50,606 bases of DNA from JAPHTQ01 sp046484535 (GCA_046484535.1 JAWOIT010000006.1:1-50606); one strand, 5' to 3'; counted from the first letter of the stretch, positions 1-9,045 are shown. Translations and numbers: made by a program. The notes: generated by a model not told the origin, from the letters alone.

Positions 1-450
1 GTGGCTCGTTGCCCGGTAGCGGCTATCCGTCCTGCCATGGTTAACGGCAAGCCGACCCTTGAGGTCGACGAGAAGAAGTGCATCTGCTGTGGTGCCTGCT
101 TCCCGCCCTGCCCGCCCATGCAGATCAACGATCCCGAGCACTCCAAGCTGGCTATCTGGGTGGGTGGTAAGCACTCCAACGCCCGTAGCAAGCCGATGTT
201 CCACAAGCTGGTCGCTGCCGGTATCCCGAACAACCCGCCGCGTTGGCCCGAGGCTGCAGAGATCATCAAGAAGATCCTGTCGGTCTACAAGGAAGACGCT
301 AAGGACTGGGAGCGTATCGGTGACTGGGTCGAGCGTATCGGTTGGCCGCGGTTCTTCGAAATGACCGAGCTGCCGTTCACCAAGTATCACATCGATAACT
401 GGCGTGGCGGTCGTGCCAATCTGAACGCTTCGGCGCACATCCGCTTCTAA
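1..450 (+). CDS. dsrB: Reverse-type dissimilatory sulfite reductase beta subunit, 3' part
   Basis: C-terminal 149 residues of DsrB; the 5' part lies outside the window, so the GTG at base 1 is not the true start. DsrAB is the cytoplasmic sirohaem enzyme that, in sulfur oxidisers, oxidises DsrC-bound sulfur towards sulfite. The fragment carries the ferredoxin-like cluster motif C27-x2-C30-x2-C33-x3-C37 (CICCGACFPPC), followed by the family's C-terminal region ending in HIRF. It is followed after about 20 bases by dsrE. The presence of dsrEFH and dsrL in the same operon marks the oxidative (reverse) type rather than the sulfate-reducer type. Confidence 0.95.
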   Translation: MARCPVAAIRPAMVNGKPTLEVDEKKCICCGACFPPCPPMQINDPEHSKLAIWVGGKHSNARSKPMFHKLVAAGIPNNPPRWPEAAEIIKKILSVYKEDAKDWERIGDWVERIGWPRFFEMTELPFTKYHIDNWRGGRANLNASAHIRF

Positions 451-470
451 GCAGAAGAAAGGCGTAACCA

Positions 471-863
471 ATGAAGTTCACGATTCAGGTTAACGAAGGG
501 CCTTATACTCATGAGGCTTCCGACACCGCTTATCAGTTCACCAAGGCCGCTCTGGAGAAGGGTCACGAAATCTTTCGTGTTTTCTTCTACCACGACGGTG
601 TCAACAACGCGACGCGGCTGACCACCCCGCCGCAGGACGACCGCAACGTCGTCAAGCGTTGGAGCGAACTTGCTGAGAAGCATGACCTGGATCTCGTCGT
701 CTGTGTTGCCGCGGCCCAGCGCCGCGGCATCGCTGATGCTGACGAGTCCAAGCGCAACGGCAAAGACGCAGACAACCTTGCTCCCGGGTTCCGGATCTCC
801 GGTCTGGGGCAGCTGATTGAAGGCGGAATTCAGTCCGACCGGACGATCGTATTCGGCGACTGA
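471..863 (+). CDS. dsrE: Sulfurtransferase subunit DsrE
   Basis: 130-aa DsrE/TusD-family protein, one of three subunits of the cytoplasmic DsrE2F2H2 hexamer that relays sulfane sulfur to DsrC. The persulfide-forming cysteine is visible as Cys78 in LDLVVCVAAAQRRG, the same position as the essential Cys78 known from A. vinosum DsrE. The gene follows dsrB closely and precedes dsrF by 17 bases. DsrEFH is found in sulfur oxidisers and is a good marker for the oxidative pathway. Confidence 0.95.
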   Translation: MKFTIQVNEGPYTHEASDTAYQFTKAALEKGHEIFRVFFYHDGVNNATRLTTPPQDDRNVVKRWSELAEKHDLDLVVCVAAAQRRGIADADESKRNGKDADNLAPGFRISGLGQLIEGGIQSDRTIVFGD

Positions 864-880
864 GGCTGGGAGTTGCAATC

Positions 881-1261
881 ATGAGCGACGAGATGATGGA
901 AGGCATTAAAAAGTTCATGTACGTGAACCGCAAGGCTCCGTACGGAACGATCTACGCACTCGAATCCCTGGAGGTGGTGCTGATCGGCGCCGCTTTCGAG
1001 CAGGATGTGAGCCTGGCCTTCATTGATGATGGTGTTTTCCAGATCACCAAGGGTCAGGAAACCGGGGATATCGAGATGAAAAACTTCTCCCCCACCTATC
1101 GGGCTCTCGAGATGTACGACGTTGAGAAGCTGTACGTCGAGAAAGAGTCGATGGAAGCTCGTGGGCTGAGCGAAGAAGACTTCATCGTGGACGTGGAAGT
1201 CAAGGGCCGCGATGAACTTCGCAACATGATGGAAGAGCAGGACGTGATCCTGAGCTTTTAA
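881..1261 (+). CDS. dsrF: Sulfurtransferase complex subunit DsrF
   Basis: 126-aa DsrF/TusC-like subunit of the DsrEFH hexamer. It contains no cysteine at all, so in this complex it must be structural while sulfur transfer rests on Cys78 of DsrE and possibly Cys18 of DsrH. It lies between dsrE and dsrH with short gaps (17 and 16 bases). Length and the SLAFIDDGVFQ segment are typical of the family. Confidence 0.93.
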   Translation: MSDEMMEGIKKFMYVNRKAPYGTIYALESLEVVLIGAAFEQDVSLAFIDDGVFQITKGQETGDIEMKNFSPTYRALEMYDVEKLYVEKESMEARGLSEEDFIVDVEVKGRDELRNMMEEQDVILSF

Positions 1262-1277
1262 TTAGGGGGACGAGAGA

Positions 1278-1577
1278 ATGTTACACACGGTTAACAAATC
1301 GCCCTTCGAGAAAAACACCCTCGAAACTTGCCTTGCTTACGCTGTCAAAGGTAGTGCAGTTCTGCTCATCGAAGACGGTGTTTACGGCGCGATGAAAGGA
1401 ACGGCTGTTTCCGAGATGGTGCAGCAGGCGATGGGAGATGTCACCGTCTACGCACTGGAGCCGGACGTCAAGGCCCGCGGTGTGGCAGACAAAATGATGG
1501 ATGGCATCAAGCTGGTTGATTACGCCGGCTTCGTGGACCTGGCGACTGAAAACGATAAAGTTCAGTCCTGGCTGTAA
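1278..1577 (+). CDS. dsrH: Sulfurtransferase complex subunit DsrH
   Basis: 99-aa DsrH/TusB-like subunit of DsrEFH. A single cysteine, Cys18 (TLETCLAYAVKG), sits where A. vinosum DsrH has its conserved Cys20. A GGGGGACGAG ribosome-binding region lies just before the ATG. It is followed by dsrC, the acceptor protein of the relay, which matches the DsrEFH-to-DsrC sulfur transfer known from A. vinosum. Confidence 0.93.
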   Translation: MLHTVNKSPFEKNTLETCLAYAVKGSAVLLIEDGVYGAMKGTAVSEMVQQAMGDVTVYALEPDVKARGVADKMMDGIKLVDYAGFVDLATENDKVQSWL

Positions 1578-1613
1578 AACTCACTCACTCAAATCACTGA
1601 GGAGAAATCAAAA

Positions 1614-1949
1614 ATGGCTACGATGGACGTTGGTGGTAGAAGCATCGATGTTGATGAAGAAGGTTATCTGACCAACATCAACGACTGGGATCGCGATGTG
1701 GCTCAAGAGCTGGCCAAGAGCGAAAACCTGGAAATGACCGACAGCCACTGGGAAGTTATCGACTTCCTGCGCGAGTACTACAACGAGTACCAGATCGCTC
1801 CGGCTGTCCGCGTTCTGACCAAGGCTATCGGCAAGAAGCTTGGGCCAGAAAAGGGCAACAGCAAGTACCTGTACGAGCTGTTCCCGTACGGCCCGGCAAA
1901 GCAGGCCTGTAAGGTTGCTGGTCTGCCGAAGCCGACCGGCTGCATCTAA
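1614..1949 (+). CDS. dsrC: Sulfur carrier protein DsrC
   Basis: 111-aa DsrC/TusE-family protein. The flexible C-terminal arm ends KPTGCI and carries both redox cysteines, Cys99 and the penultimate Cys110, ten residues apart. This marks a true DsrC (trisulfide/persulfide substrate for DsrAB and DsrMKJOP) and not a one-cysteine TusE. TGAGGAG lies upstream of the ATG. In A. vinosum dsrC is also expressed separately from the rest of the operon; here a strong hairpin directly follows the gene (1962-1979) and could separate or stabilise its message. Confidence 0.96.
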   Translation: MATMDVGGRSIDVDEEGYLTNINDWDRDVAQELAKSENLEMTDSHWEVIDFLREYYNEYQIAPAVRVLTKAIGKKLGPEKGNSKYLYELFPYGPAKQACKVAGLPKPTGCI

Positions 1950-1961
1950 GAAGAAACCGGT

Positions 1962-1979
1962 TTGGGGGGATACATCCCC
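1962..1979 (+). terminator. GC-rich hairpin between dsrC and dsrM
   Basis: Perfect inverted repeat GGGGGGAT/ATCCCCCC with a very short loop, 12 bases after the dsrC stop codon. No T-run follows, so it is unlikely to be a full terminator. It may attenuate read-through or protect the 3' end of a dsrC transcript. Confidence 0.5.
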
Positions 1980-2015
1980 CCCTCTCCAGCTACCCGAAGT
2001 CCGGCGGGTCGATTG

Positions 2016-2735
2016 ATGTCTGGGCTTTACGCCACGCTCTATTACGTTGCGACGGTGATTTTTCTTGGCGGTGTAATCTACAAAATCTACCAATACGCCA
2101 AGACGCCTGCCCCGTTAAAGATTCCCACTACGCCGGCTCCTACGACAAAGTCCGGTGTGGTCGCCCGCATGGCCCGCGAGGTCGTGCTGTTCGAAAGCCT
2201 GTTCAAGTCCAACAAATGGATTTGGATTTTCGGCTGGATGTTCCACGTGGGACTCGCCCTCGTCCTGCTGCGGCACTTCCGCTATTTCCAGGAGCCCGTC
2301 TGGACCTGGATCGCCCTTATCCAGCCCATCGGCATGTATGCCGGGTTTGCCATGGTTGCCGGTCTGGCCGGCCTGTGGGCCCGCCGCATTTTCGTCGAAC
2401 GGATCCGCTACATCACAGGCCCGTCCGATCACCTGATGCTTGCACTGCTCGTGGCCATCGGCCTGAGTGGTCTCGGCATGAAGTTCGTCGCCCACACGGA
2501 TATCGTCGCCGTGAAGGCGTTCATGCTCGGTCTGATGCGTTTCAGTATTGAACCGCTTCCGACGGATCCGCTTCTGCTGATCCATCTGGCGTTGGTCGCC
2601 ATCTTGATGATCGTCTTCCCGCTCAGCAAGTTGCTGCACGCGCCGGGAGTGTTCTTCAGCCCGACCCGCAACCAAGTGGATAACCCGCGCGAAGCCCGTC
2701 ACCTGGCACCGTGGGCCGCGGAGCTCGATAAGTAA
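2016..2735 (+). CDS. dsrM: DsrM, membrane cytochrome b of the DsrMKJOP complex
   Basis: 239-aa NarI-like integral membrane protein with about five hydrophobic segments and several candidate haem b histidines (FHVG, LRHFR, SDHLM, IHLAL, LHAPG). It passes electrons between the quinone pool and DsrK. The frame stays open back to a TTG at 1962, but that stretch would include the dsrC-dsrM hairpin. The ATG at 2016 (MSGLYATLYY) gives the usual family N-terminus and was chosen. It precedes dsrK by 43 bases. Confidence 0.93.
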   Translation: MSGLYATLYYVATVIFLGGVIYKIYQYAKTPAPLKIPTTPAPTTKSGVVARMAREVVLFESLFKSNKWIWIFGWMFHVGLALVLLRHFRYFQEPVWTWIALIQPIGMYAGFAMVAGLAGLWARRIFVERIRYITGPSDHLMLALLVAIGLSGLGMKFVAHTDIVAVKAFMLGLMRFSIEPLPTDPLLLIHLALVAILMIVFPLSKLLHAPGVFFSPTRNQVDNPREARHLAPWAAELDK

Positions 2736-2778
2736 TTCGAGCGTAGTCAACAGAGCAAAAGCATAAGGAGAGAATCGC

Positions 2779-4377
2779 GTGGCCGATTTTCAAATACCCA
2801 AGATTCGGGAATATCCCACTATTCCCGCTCTGCAGCCTGACGCAACGGCGCATCTGAGCCCGTTCATCGCGGCCCCCAAGCACCAGGAAGATCTCGGCTT
2901 TCCCGGTGAGCTGGTGGAGAACTGGGAGCAGAAGGCCATCGACAAGATGGGCGACCTGCTGAGCAAATACCGTGGTCTGCGGGTATTCCTCGACGCCTGC
3001 GTGAAGTGCGGTTCCTGCACCGACAAGTGCCACTACTTCCAGGGCACCTCCGACCCGAAAAACATGCCGGTGGCTCGTCAGGATCTGCTGCGTAGCGTCT
3101 ATCGCCGCTACTTCACTTTCGCCGGTAAGTGGTTCCCGAAACTGGTCGGGGCCCGGGACATGGACAAGAGCGTGCTGGACGAGTGGTACAGCTACTTCCA
3201 CCAGTGCTCCCAGTGCCGTCGCTGCTCCGTCTTCTGTCCCTACGGCATCGACACCGCCGAGATCTCCATGGCCGCCCGCGAGATCATGGACCATGTTGGT
3301 CACGGCCAGAAGTACTGTAACGAGATCCTGGGCAAGGTTCAGACCGTGGGTAACAACCTGGGTCTGCCCGGTCCCGCACTGGCTGCCACCCTGGAAGAGT
3401 TCGAAGAGGAGATCGAGGAAGATACCGGTCTGCCGGTCAAGATTCCGCTGGACGTCAAGGGTGCCGATGTACTGCTGATCACCCCCTCCGCCGACTTCTT
3501 CGCCGAGCCGCACATCGACGGCCTGATGGGTTACGCCAAAGTCTTCCATGAGGCGGGGGTCAGCTGGACCCTCAGTTCGCACGCTGCCGAGGCGGCCAAT
3601 TTCTCCATGTTCATCGGCTCTTACAGCAACATGAAGAAGGTCGCAGAGCGCATTCGTGACGCGGCTCTCGAACTGGGCGTCAAACGCATCATCGTCGGTG
3701 AGTGCGGTCACGCCTGGCGTGTCGCCTACTCCTTCTGGAACACCCTGACCGGTGTCGGCGCCGGTGCCGATTCGAACGATGAGTACGCACAGAAACTGCA
3801 GAAGCAGCTGGACCCGAATGTCCCCCAGCCTGCACATATCTGTGAGTTTACCTACGACCTGATTCAGAAAGGCAAGCTGCGCTTCAACAAGGAGGAGAAT
3901 GACCATCGCACGGTCACCTTCCACGACTCTTGTAACGTGGCGCGCGCAAGCCGGATGGGCGACATGCCCGGCGGCCAGTTCATCATCCCGCGTGAGGTGA
4001 TCAAGGCCTGCTGTAACAATTACGTTGATATGGATCCGTCAACCATCAAGGAATCCACCTACTGCTGCGGCGGCGGTGGCGGTCTGCTGACCGACGACCT
4101 GATGGAGATCCGGGTCAAGGGCGCCCTGCCCCGCATGGAGGCGCTCAAGGATGTTGCCGACAACCGTGGCGTAAATACCCTTGCGGCGATTTGCGCCATC
4201 TGTAAGGCACAGTTTGCCAAGGTCCTCCCCTACTACGACTTCCCGATGCACATGCTGGTAAGCACGCATCAGCTGGTCGGCGAGGCCCTGGTGATGACCG
4301 GTTCAGAACAGGAAAAAGAGCTGATGGGTGAAGGGGCTGAAGAAGCGTCTGAAACCGAAGCTGCAGAACAGGATTAA
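2779..4377 (+). CDS. dsrK: DsrK, HdrD-like iron-sulfur subunit of DsrMKJOP
   Basis: 532-aa cytoplasmic protein related to heterodisulfide reductase HdrD. Two [4Fe-4S] motifs are visible: Cys74-77-80-84 (CVKCGSCTDKC) and Cys143-146-149-153 (CSQCRRCSVFC). CCG-type motifs follow (HDSCN, YCCGGGGG, CAICKAQ), the region that binds the special cubane cluster acting on the DsrC disulfide/trisulfide. The start is GTG at 2779 with AAGGAGAG upstream. The last 25 residues are strongly acidic (EGAEEASETEAAEQD). DsrK is the expected contact for DsrC. Confidence 0.95.
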   Translation: MADFQIPKIREYPTIPALQPDATAHLSPFIAAPKHQEDLGFPGELVENWEQKAIDKMGDLLSKYRGLRVFLDACVKCGSCTDKCHYFQGTSDPKNMPVARQDLLRSVYRRYFTFAGKWFPKLVGARDMDKSVLDEWYSYFHQCSQCRRCSVFCPYGIDTAEISMAAREIMDHVGHGQKYCNEILGKVQTVGNNLGLPGPALAATLEEFEEEIEEDTGLPVKIPLDVKGADVLLITPSADFFAEPHIDGLMGYAKVFHEAGVSWTLSSHAAEAANFSMFIGSYSNMKKVAERIRDAALELGVKRIIVGECGHAWRVAYSFWNTLTGVGAGADSNDEYAQKLQKQLDPNVPQPAHICEFTYDLIQKGKLRFNKEENDHRTVTFHDSCNVARASRMGDMPGGQFIIPREVIKACCNNYVDMDPSTIKESTYCCGGGGGLLTDDLMEIRVKGALPRMEALKDVADNRGVNTLAAICAICKAQFAKVLPYYDFPMHMLVSTHQLVGEALVMTGSEQEKELMGEGAEEASETEAAEQD

Positions 4378-4459
4378 CACACCGAACAATCAGGTTGGCG
4401 GCTTCAAGCAGTGCCCCGGCCATCAACGCTAAAGATTACTGGCATAGGAGACTGATAAA

Positions 4460-6445
4460 ATGGCAACTTCTAGCGACGACATGAAAAAACATACATTCCG
4501 AAAGTACGAGGACGGCGACAGCCAGTGGGGAAGCTGGACCGATGACATCTTCCAGGCCGGCTGGTCACACAAGTGTCCGACCTACGTACACCGTACTCCT
4601 CCCTGCCAGGGCAGCTGCCCCTCCGGCCACGACATCCGCGGCTGGCTGGATATCGTCCGTGGGATGGAGAAGCCCACCGGCGATATGACCATGCAGGAGT
4701 ACGCCTTCCGTCGTGCTACCGATTCCAACCCGTTCCCATCCGTAATGGGTCGTGTTTGCCCCGCTCCCTGTGAGGACGGCTGTAACCGCAACATGGTCGA
4801 AGACCACGTCGGTATCAACTCCGTCGAGCAGTACATCGGCGATACCGCACTGGCCAACAACTACACCTACGAGGCAGGCGCCGACACCGGCAAGAAGGTT
4901 GCCATCATCGGTGGTGGTCCCGGCGGTATGGCCGCCGCCTACCAGCTGCGTCGTATGGGCCATGGCGTCACCGTCTTTGAAGCCCTCGACGAGCTGGGCG
5001 GCATGATGCGTTACGGCATTCCCGGTTATCGTATGCCCCGCGACGTCATGGACGGTGAGATCAAGCGCATCACCGACATGGGTGTAGAGGTCAAGACCAA
5101 GACCCGGGTCGGTGTTGACGTTAGCATGGAGCAGCTGGAGAAGGACTTTGATGCCATCGTCTTCGCCATCGGTGCACAGGCCGGTCGCGCCCTGCCGATT
5201 CCGGGTGCCGATGCGGTTAACGCCATCACCGGTGTCGCCTTCCTGGCCGCGTTCAACGAGGGCCGCCTGAAGCATGTTAGCGGCAAGGTTCTGGTTATCG
5301 GCGGTGGTGATACCTCTATCGACGTCGCCTCCGTTGCCCGTCGTCTGGGTCACATCACTGTTGAGAATGAAAAGGACCGTCCGGAGCACATCATCATCAA
5401 TCAGACCGCTCACGATGTAGCCGAAACCGCTGCCCGTGAAGGCGCCGAAGTTGTTCTGATGTCCCGCTCTCCCATCGAGAAGATGCCGGCCGCCGAGCAC
5501 GAGATCGAAGATGCCAAGCGCGAAGGTATCGAGATCATGGGTCAGCTGAACCCGGTTGAGGTCATCAAGGGTGAAGACGGCCGCGCCACAGGCCTGAAGG
5601 TCGTGCGTCTGGAAGAGGACGGTTCCACCCCCATCGAGGGTTCCGAGTTCATCATCGACGCCGAGCTTATCGTTGCCGCCATCGGTCAGACCGGTGACTG
5701 GGAAGGTATGGAAGGCTTCGCCAACGAGCGCAGCCTGGTCGACGCCGACAAGCACTTCCAGGTACCGGGCAAGCCCGGCTACTTCGCCATCGGTGACGTG
5801 GTTCGTCCGCACCTGCTGACCACCGCTATCGGCCACGCCTCTATCGCCGCCGAGAGCATCGACCACTACCTGAAGAACGAAGAGATGAAAAATCGTCCGA
5901 AGGTAGACGTACACCACTGGAACCTGCTCGCCAAGCTGCGCGAAACCGAGCACATGCCTGCCGAGTTCCACACCCTGAGCAAGGATGAAGTCAAGCAGAA
6001 GGAAGGCTTCGCCAAGGATATCGATCTGGGTCTGCGCGGCACCTCCGAAGCCGACTTCGCGGTACATAACTACGAGGATCGCTCCTCCAGCGAGATCATC
6101 TCCGCCGACGAGCTGTTCCTGGGCCACTTCGCCGAGACGCCGCGCAACAAGCGCAAGCACATCGAAGTGACCGCCGATGATGTTATCGGCAACTTCCAGG
6201 AGCGACTGATGCCGCTGACCGAGGAAGAGGCGGTCAATGAGGCCGAGCGCTGCATGAGCTGCGGTATGTGCTTCGAGTGCGATAACTGCGTTGTGTACTG
6301 CCCGCAGGAAGCTGTCAAGCGTACACCTGCCAAGGATCGCACCACCGGTCGCTATGTCTACACCGACTATGATCGCTGCATCGGTTGCCACATCTGCGCA
6401 GATGTCTGTCCGACCGGTTACATCGACATGGGTATGGGTGAATAA
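4460..6445 (+). CDS. dsrL: DsrL, iron-sulfur flavoprotein NAD(P)H oxidoreductase
   Basis: 661-aa protein related to glutamate synthase small subunit. Order of parts: N-terminal cysteine cluster (about residues 39-53 and 97-109), FAD-binding GGGPGGM (about 150-156), NAD(P)-binding GGGDTSID (about 278-285), and a C-terminal two-cluster ferredoxin (CMSCGMC, CDNC, CIGCHIC, DVCPTGY). In A. vinosum DsrL interacts with DsrAB and is essential for oxidation of stored sulfur, taking electrons to NAD+. GGAGA lies before the ATG. An 82-base gap separates it from dsrK, with no clear promoter. Confidence 0.95.
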   Translation: MATSSDDMKKHTFRKYEDGDSQWGSWTDDIFQAGWSHKCPTYVHRTPPCQGSCPSGHDIRGWLDIVRGMEKPTGDMTMQEYAFRRATDSNPFPSVMGRVCPAPCEDGCNRNMVEDHVGINSVEQYIGDTALANNYTYEAGADTGKKVAIIGGGPGGMAAAYQLRRMGHGVTVFEALDELGGMMRYGIPGYRMPRDVMDGEIKRITDMGVEVKTKTRVGVDVSMEQLEKDFDAIVFAIGAQAGRALPIPGADAVNAITGVAFLAAFNEGRLKHVSGKVLVIGGGDTSIDVASVARRLGHITVENEKDRPEHIIINQTAHDVAETAAREGAEVVLMSRSPIEKMPAAEHEIEDAKREGIEIMGQLNPVEVIKGEDGRATGLKVVRLEEDGSTPIEGSEFIIDAELIVAAIGQTGDWEGMEGFANERSLVDADKHFQVPGKPGYFAIGDVVRPHLLTTAIGHASIAAESIDHYLKNEEMKNRPKVDVHHWNLLAKLRETEHMPAEFHTLSKDEVKQKEGFAKDIDLGLRGTSEADFAVHNYEDRSSSEIISADELFLGHFAETPRNKRKHIEVTADDVIGNFQERLMPLTEEEAVNEAERCMSCGMCFECDNCVVYCPQEAVKRTPAKDRTTGRYVYTDYDRCIGCHICADVCPTGYIDMGMGE

Positions 6446-6454
6446 GGGGACGTC

Positions 6455-6955
6455 ATGAAGCCTATATACAAGCTTCTCAACGTACTACCGGCCCTGCTGG
6501 CGCTGACTTTGTCAGCGCCGGTTGCCGCCGGCGATAATGACGGTGTAGGGCCTAACATCCCTGCTCCGGTCAAAGGTAAGCAGTGTGTCGAAGACACGGA
6601 TGAAATGCGCAAGAACCATATGAAGTACTTGCTCAAGCACCGTGACGAGACCCTGCGAGAAGGTATTCGCACCAAGCAGTACAGCCTCAAAGAGTGTCTC
6701 GAGTGTCATGTTCCTGCAAAGGAAGAGGCTCAGGCGACACGCTCCGAGGGCGAGCACTTCTGCAAGAGCTGCCACATGTATACCGGCGTGAAGATCGACT
6801 GTTTCCAGTGTCACGCCGAGCGTCCGGAAACCTCAGCGACGTTCCACCCGCTGGTAACCCCGGGCATGGAAGCTGCCAAGGAGGCACATCAGCCCTCTTC
6901 AGAACTGCTGAACAAGCTTGCTGCTGACAAGAACAACACAGGTGCTGTCCAATGA
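6455..6955 (+). CDS. dsrJ: DsrJ, periplasmic trihaem cytochrome c
   Basis: 166-aa exported protein: signal peptide over residues 1-25 (ALLALTLSAPVAAG) and three haem c motifs, CLECH (81-85), CKSCH (103-107) and CFQCH (116-120). Cys44 (GKQCVED) sits close to the A. vinosum DsrJ Cys46 that serves as an unusual axial haem ligand. It is the periplasmic electron carrier of DsrMKJOP. It starts 9 bases after dsrL, and its end overlaps the dsrO start by 4 bases, implying translational coupling. Confidence 0.95.
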   Translation: MKPIYKLLNVLPALLALTLSAPVAAGDNDGVGPNIPAPVKGKQCVEDTDEMRKNHMKYLLKHRDETLREGIRTKQYSLKECLECHVPAKEEAQATRSEGEHFCKSCHMYTGVKIDCFQCHAERPETSATFHPLVTPGMEAAKEAHQPSSELLNKLAADKNNTGAVQ

Positions 6956-7731
6956 GTGAATCCAAGTATACGGATCCGGCACGTCGTGACTTTCTTAATA
7001 ACAGTGCCAAACTTGCCGCCGGCGTCACCCTGGCTCCGGGTGTGATGCTTTATGGTGTCGCACACGCCGCTTCGGCCGAGCAGCTGGCCCAGCCGGCCAG
7101 CGATAAAGTCCGCTGGGGCATGCTGGTTGATACCAACAAGTGCGCCAAGGGCTGCGATGCCTGTGTCACCGGCTGCCAGACGGAGAACGGCTGGGGCGAA
7201 CACGGCACCGCCAAAGAGGACGACTCCTCCGAGTACCAACAGGCACAGTGGATTCGCAAGGTTGAACTGCGCAACACCGCCACCGGTGCCGTGCACTCCC
7301 TGCCGATGATGTGTCAACACTGCGAAACACCGCCGTGCGTCGACGTCTGCCCTACCGGCGCTTCCATGAAGCGCGCCGACGGTATCGTGCTTGTCGACAA
7401 GCATATCTGCATCGGCTGCCGCTACTGCATGATGGCCTGCCCGTACAAGGCTCGTTCCTTCATCCATGAATCACTGGAGAACCAGCGTGCTCACGCGCCG
7501 CGTGGCAAGGGTACCGTTGAGTCCTGCACTCTCTGCGTCCACAAGCTGGATGCCGGTCACGGCACCACCGCCTGTGCCGAGGCGTGCAACACTGAAGGTC
7601 ACAAAGCCATCATCGTTGGTGATCTCAAGGACCCGAATAGCGAAATCTCCGAGGCCGTATCCAAGCATGCCACCACCCAGGTGCGTGCCGATCTCGGTCT
7701 TAACACCGGTGTTCGTTACCGCGGTATCTAA
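6952..7731 (+). CDS. dsrO: DsrO, periplasmic ferredoxin-like iron-sulfur subunit
   Basis: 259-aa protein with a twin-arginine signal (RRDFLNN at residues 11-17, then a hydrophobic stretch to AHA) and four [4Fe-4S] cysteine groups (CAKGCDACVTGC, CQHCETPPC, CIGCRYCMMAC, CTLC). It belongs to the HybA/DmsB-like family, exported folded, and pairs with membrane subunit DsrP. The ATG overlaps the end of dsrJ (ATGA). Confidence 0.95.
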   Translation: MSESKYTDPARRDFLNNSAKLAAGVTLAPGVMLYGVAHAASAEQLAQPASDKVRWGMLVDTNKCAKGCDACVTGCQTENGWGEHGTAKEDDSSEYQQAQWIRKVELRNTATGAVHSLPMMCQHCETPPCVDVCPTGASMKRADGIVLVDKHICIGCRYCMMACPYKARSFIHESLENQRAHAPRGKGTVESCTLCVHKLDAGHGTTACAEACNTEGHKAIIVGDLKDPNSEISEAVSKHATTQVRADLGLNTGVRYRGI

Positions 7732-7757
7732 TAAAAGACATAAACGGATAGATAGGC

Positions 7758-8969
7758 ATGAAAAAAACGCTATTTACGCAAATTGAGGCAAGCAAGGGCT
7801 TTTATGCCCTGCTGGCCGGTCTGGCTGCCGTTATCCTGATCGGCATGTTCGCCTGGTACCAGATGGAACATCTCGGCCACTACATTACCGGCATGAACAA
7901 CCAGATCGTTTGGGGTATGCCTCACGTGTTCGCCATCTTCCTGATCGTCGCCGCCTCCGGGGCGCTCAACGTCGCCTCTATCGGATCGGTATTCGGCAAG
8001 AAGATGTACAAACCCCTGGCGCCGCTGTCCGGTCTGCTCGCCATCACCCTGCTGCTTGGCGGTTTGACCGTTCTGGTGCTGGATCTGGGCCGTCCCGATC
8101 GGCTGATCGTGGCGATGACCCACTACAACTTTAAGTCCATCTTCGCCTGGAACATCATCCTCTACAACGGCTTCCTTGCCCTGGTAATCATCTACCTGTG
8201 GACGATGATGGAAAAGCGTATGAACCGCTACACTCCTGCTGCCGGTTTGTTTGCTTTTGTCTGGCGTCTCATCCTCACCACCGGTACCGGCTCCATCTTC
8301 GGCTTCCTGGTGGCACGTCAGGGATATGATGCCGCCATCATGGCGCCGATGTTTATCGTCATGTCCTTCTCCTTCGGTCTGGCGTTCTTCCTGCTGGTGC
8401 TGATGGCTACCTACAAGTTCACCGAGCGTCCGCTGGGCGATGTGATCCTCAAGCGCCTGAAGAATCTGCTGGGCGTGTTCGTAGCCGGTGCGCTTTACTT
8501 CGTAGCAGCCATGCATTTGACCAACCTGTACGCCACCGAACATCACGGTGTCGAGGCCTTCATCCTGATGGATGGCGGTATCTACACCACCCTGTTCTGG
8601 TTCGGCTACGTTGTACTGGGTACCCTGGTGCCGCTGGCCCTGCTGTATAACCCGGCTACCGGCATGAAGCGTGGCGCCATCGCCCTCGCCTCTGCCCTGG
8701 TCGTACTCGGTGGTTTCGCCCTGGTCTACGTCATCGTTATCGGCGGTCAGGCCTATCCGTTGGAGATGTTCCCCGGTTACGAGGTTACCAGCAGCTTCGA
8801 GGGTGGCGTTAACTCAGCATTCTACAACTACAGCCCCTCCGGCTATGAAATTCTGCTTGGCCTCGCCGGCGTTGCCCTGACCCTGGCAATGACCGTCTTT
8901 GCCATGAAGAACCTGCGCTTCCTGCCGGAGAGCCTTGCGGATAGCGAGGTCGACCCGCACAGCAAATAA
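7758..8969 (+). CDS. dsrP: DsrP, NrfD-like quinone-interacting membrane subunit
   Basis: 403-aa polytopic membrane protein of the NrfD/PsrC/HybB family with about ten hydrophobic helices. It is the DsrMKJOP subunit thought to exchange electrons with quinone, receiving them through DsrJ and DsrO. It follows dsrO by 26 bases and is the last gene before a strong terminator at 8993, so dsrP closes the main transcription unit here. Confidence 0.93.
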   Translation: MKKTLFTQIEASKGFYALLAGLAAVILIGMFAWYQMEHLGHYITGMNNQIVWGMPHVFAIFLIVAASGALNVASIGSVFGKKMYKPLAPLSGLLAITLLLGGLTVLVLDLGRPDRLIVAMTHYNFKSIFAWNIILYNGFLALVIIYLWTMMEKRMNRYTPAAGLFAFVWRLILTTGTGSIFGFLVARQGYDAAIMAPMFIVMSFSFGLAFFLLVLMATYKFTERPLGDVILKRLKNLLGVFVAGALYFVAAMHLTNLYATEHHGVEAFILMDGGIYTTLFWFGYVVLGTLVPLALLYNPATGMKRGAIALASALVVLGGFALVYVIVIGGQAYPLEMFPGYEVTSSFEGGVNSAFYNYSPSGYEILLGLAGVALTLAMTVFAMKNLRFLPESLADSEVDPHSK

Positions 8970-8992
8970 GTCCGCTATTTTTGCTGTACGAC

Positions 8993-9036
8993 GCAAACAC
9001 CGATGTCTCCGTAAGGAACATCGGTGTTTTGCTTTT
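8993..9036 (+). terminator. Intrinsic terminator after dsrP
   Basis: Long inverted repeat: CAAACACCGATGT (from 8994) pairs with ACATCGGTGTTTTG (9018-9031) around an 11-base loop, followed by CTTTTAG. It should end most dsr transcription before the TrpD2-like gene. Confidence 0.8.
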
Positions 9037-9045
9037 AGGGGTATT

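Noticed and set aside
1962..2015. Upstream TTG start for dsrM
   Set aside because: It would add 18 residues encoded partly by the dsrC-dsrM hairpin; the ATG at 2016 gives the normal family N-terminus.
2656..3924. 422-aa minus-strand frame opposite dsrK
   Set aside because: Shadow of dsrK; dsrK has two Fe-S motifs and CCG motifs, the mirror frame has no recognisable domain.
4565..6391. 608-aa open frame on the minus strand opposite dsrL
   Set aside because: It is a mirror of a GC-rich gene with strong codon bias; the plus-strand protein has clear FAD, NAD and Fe-S motifs and the mirror frame has none.
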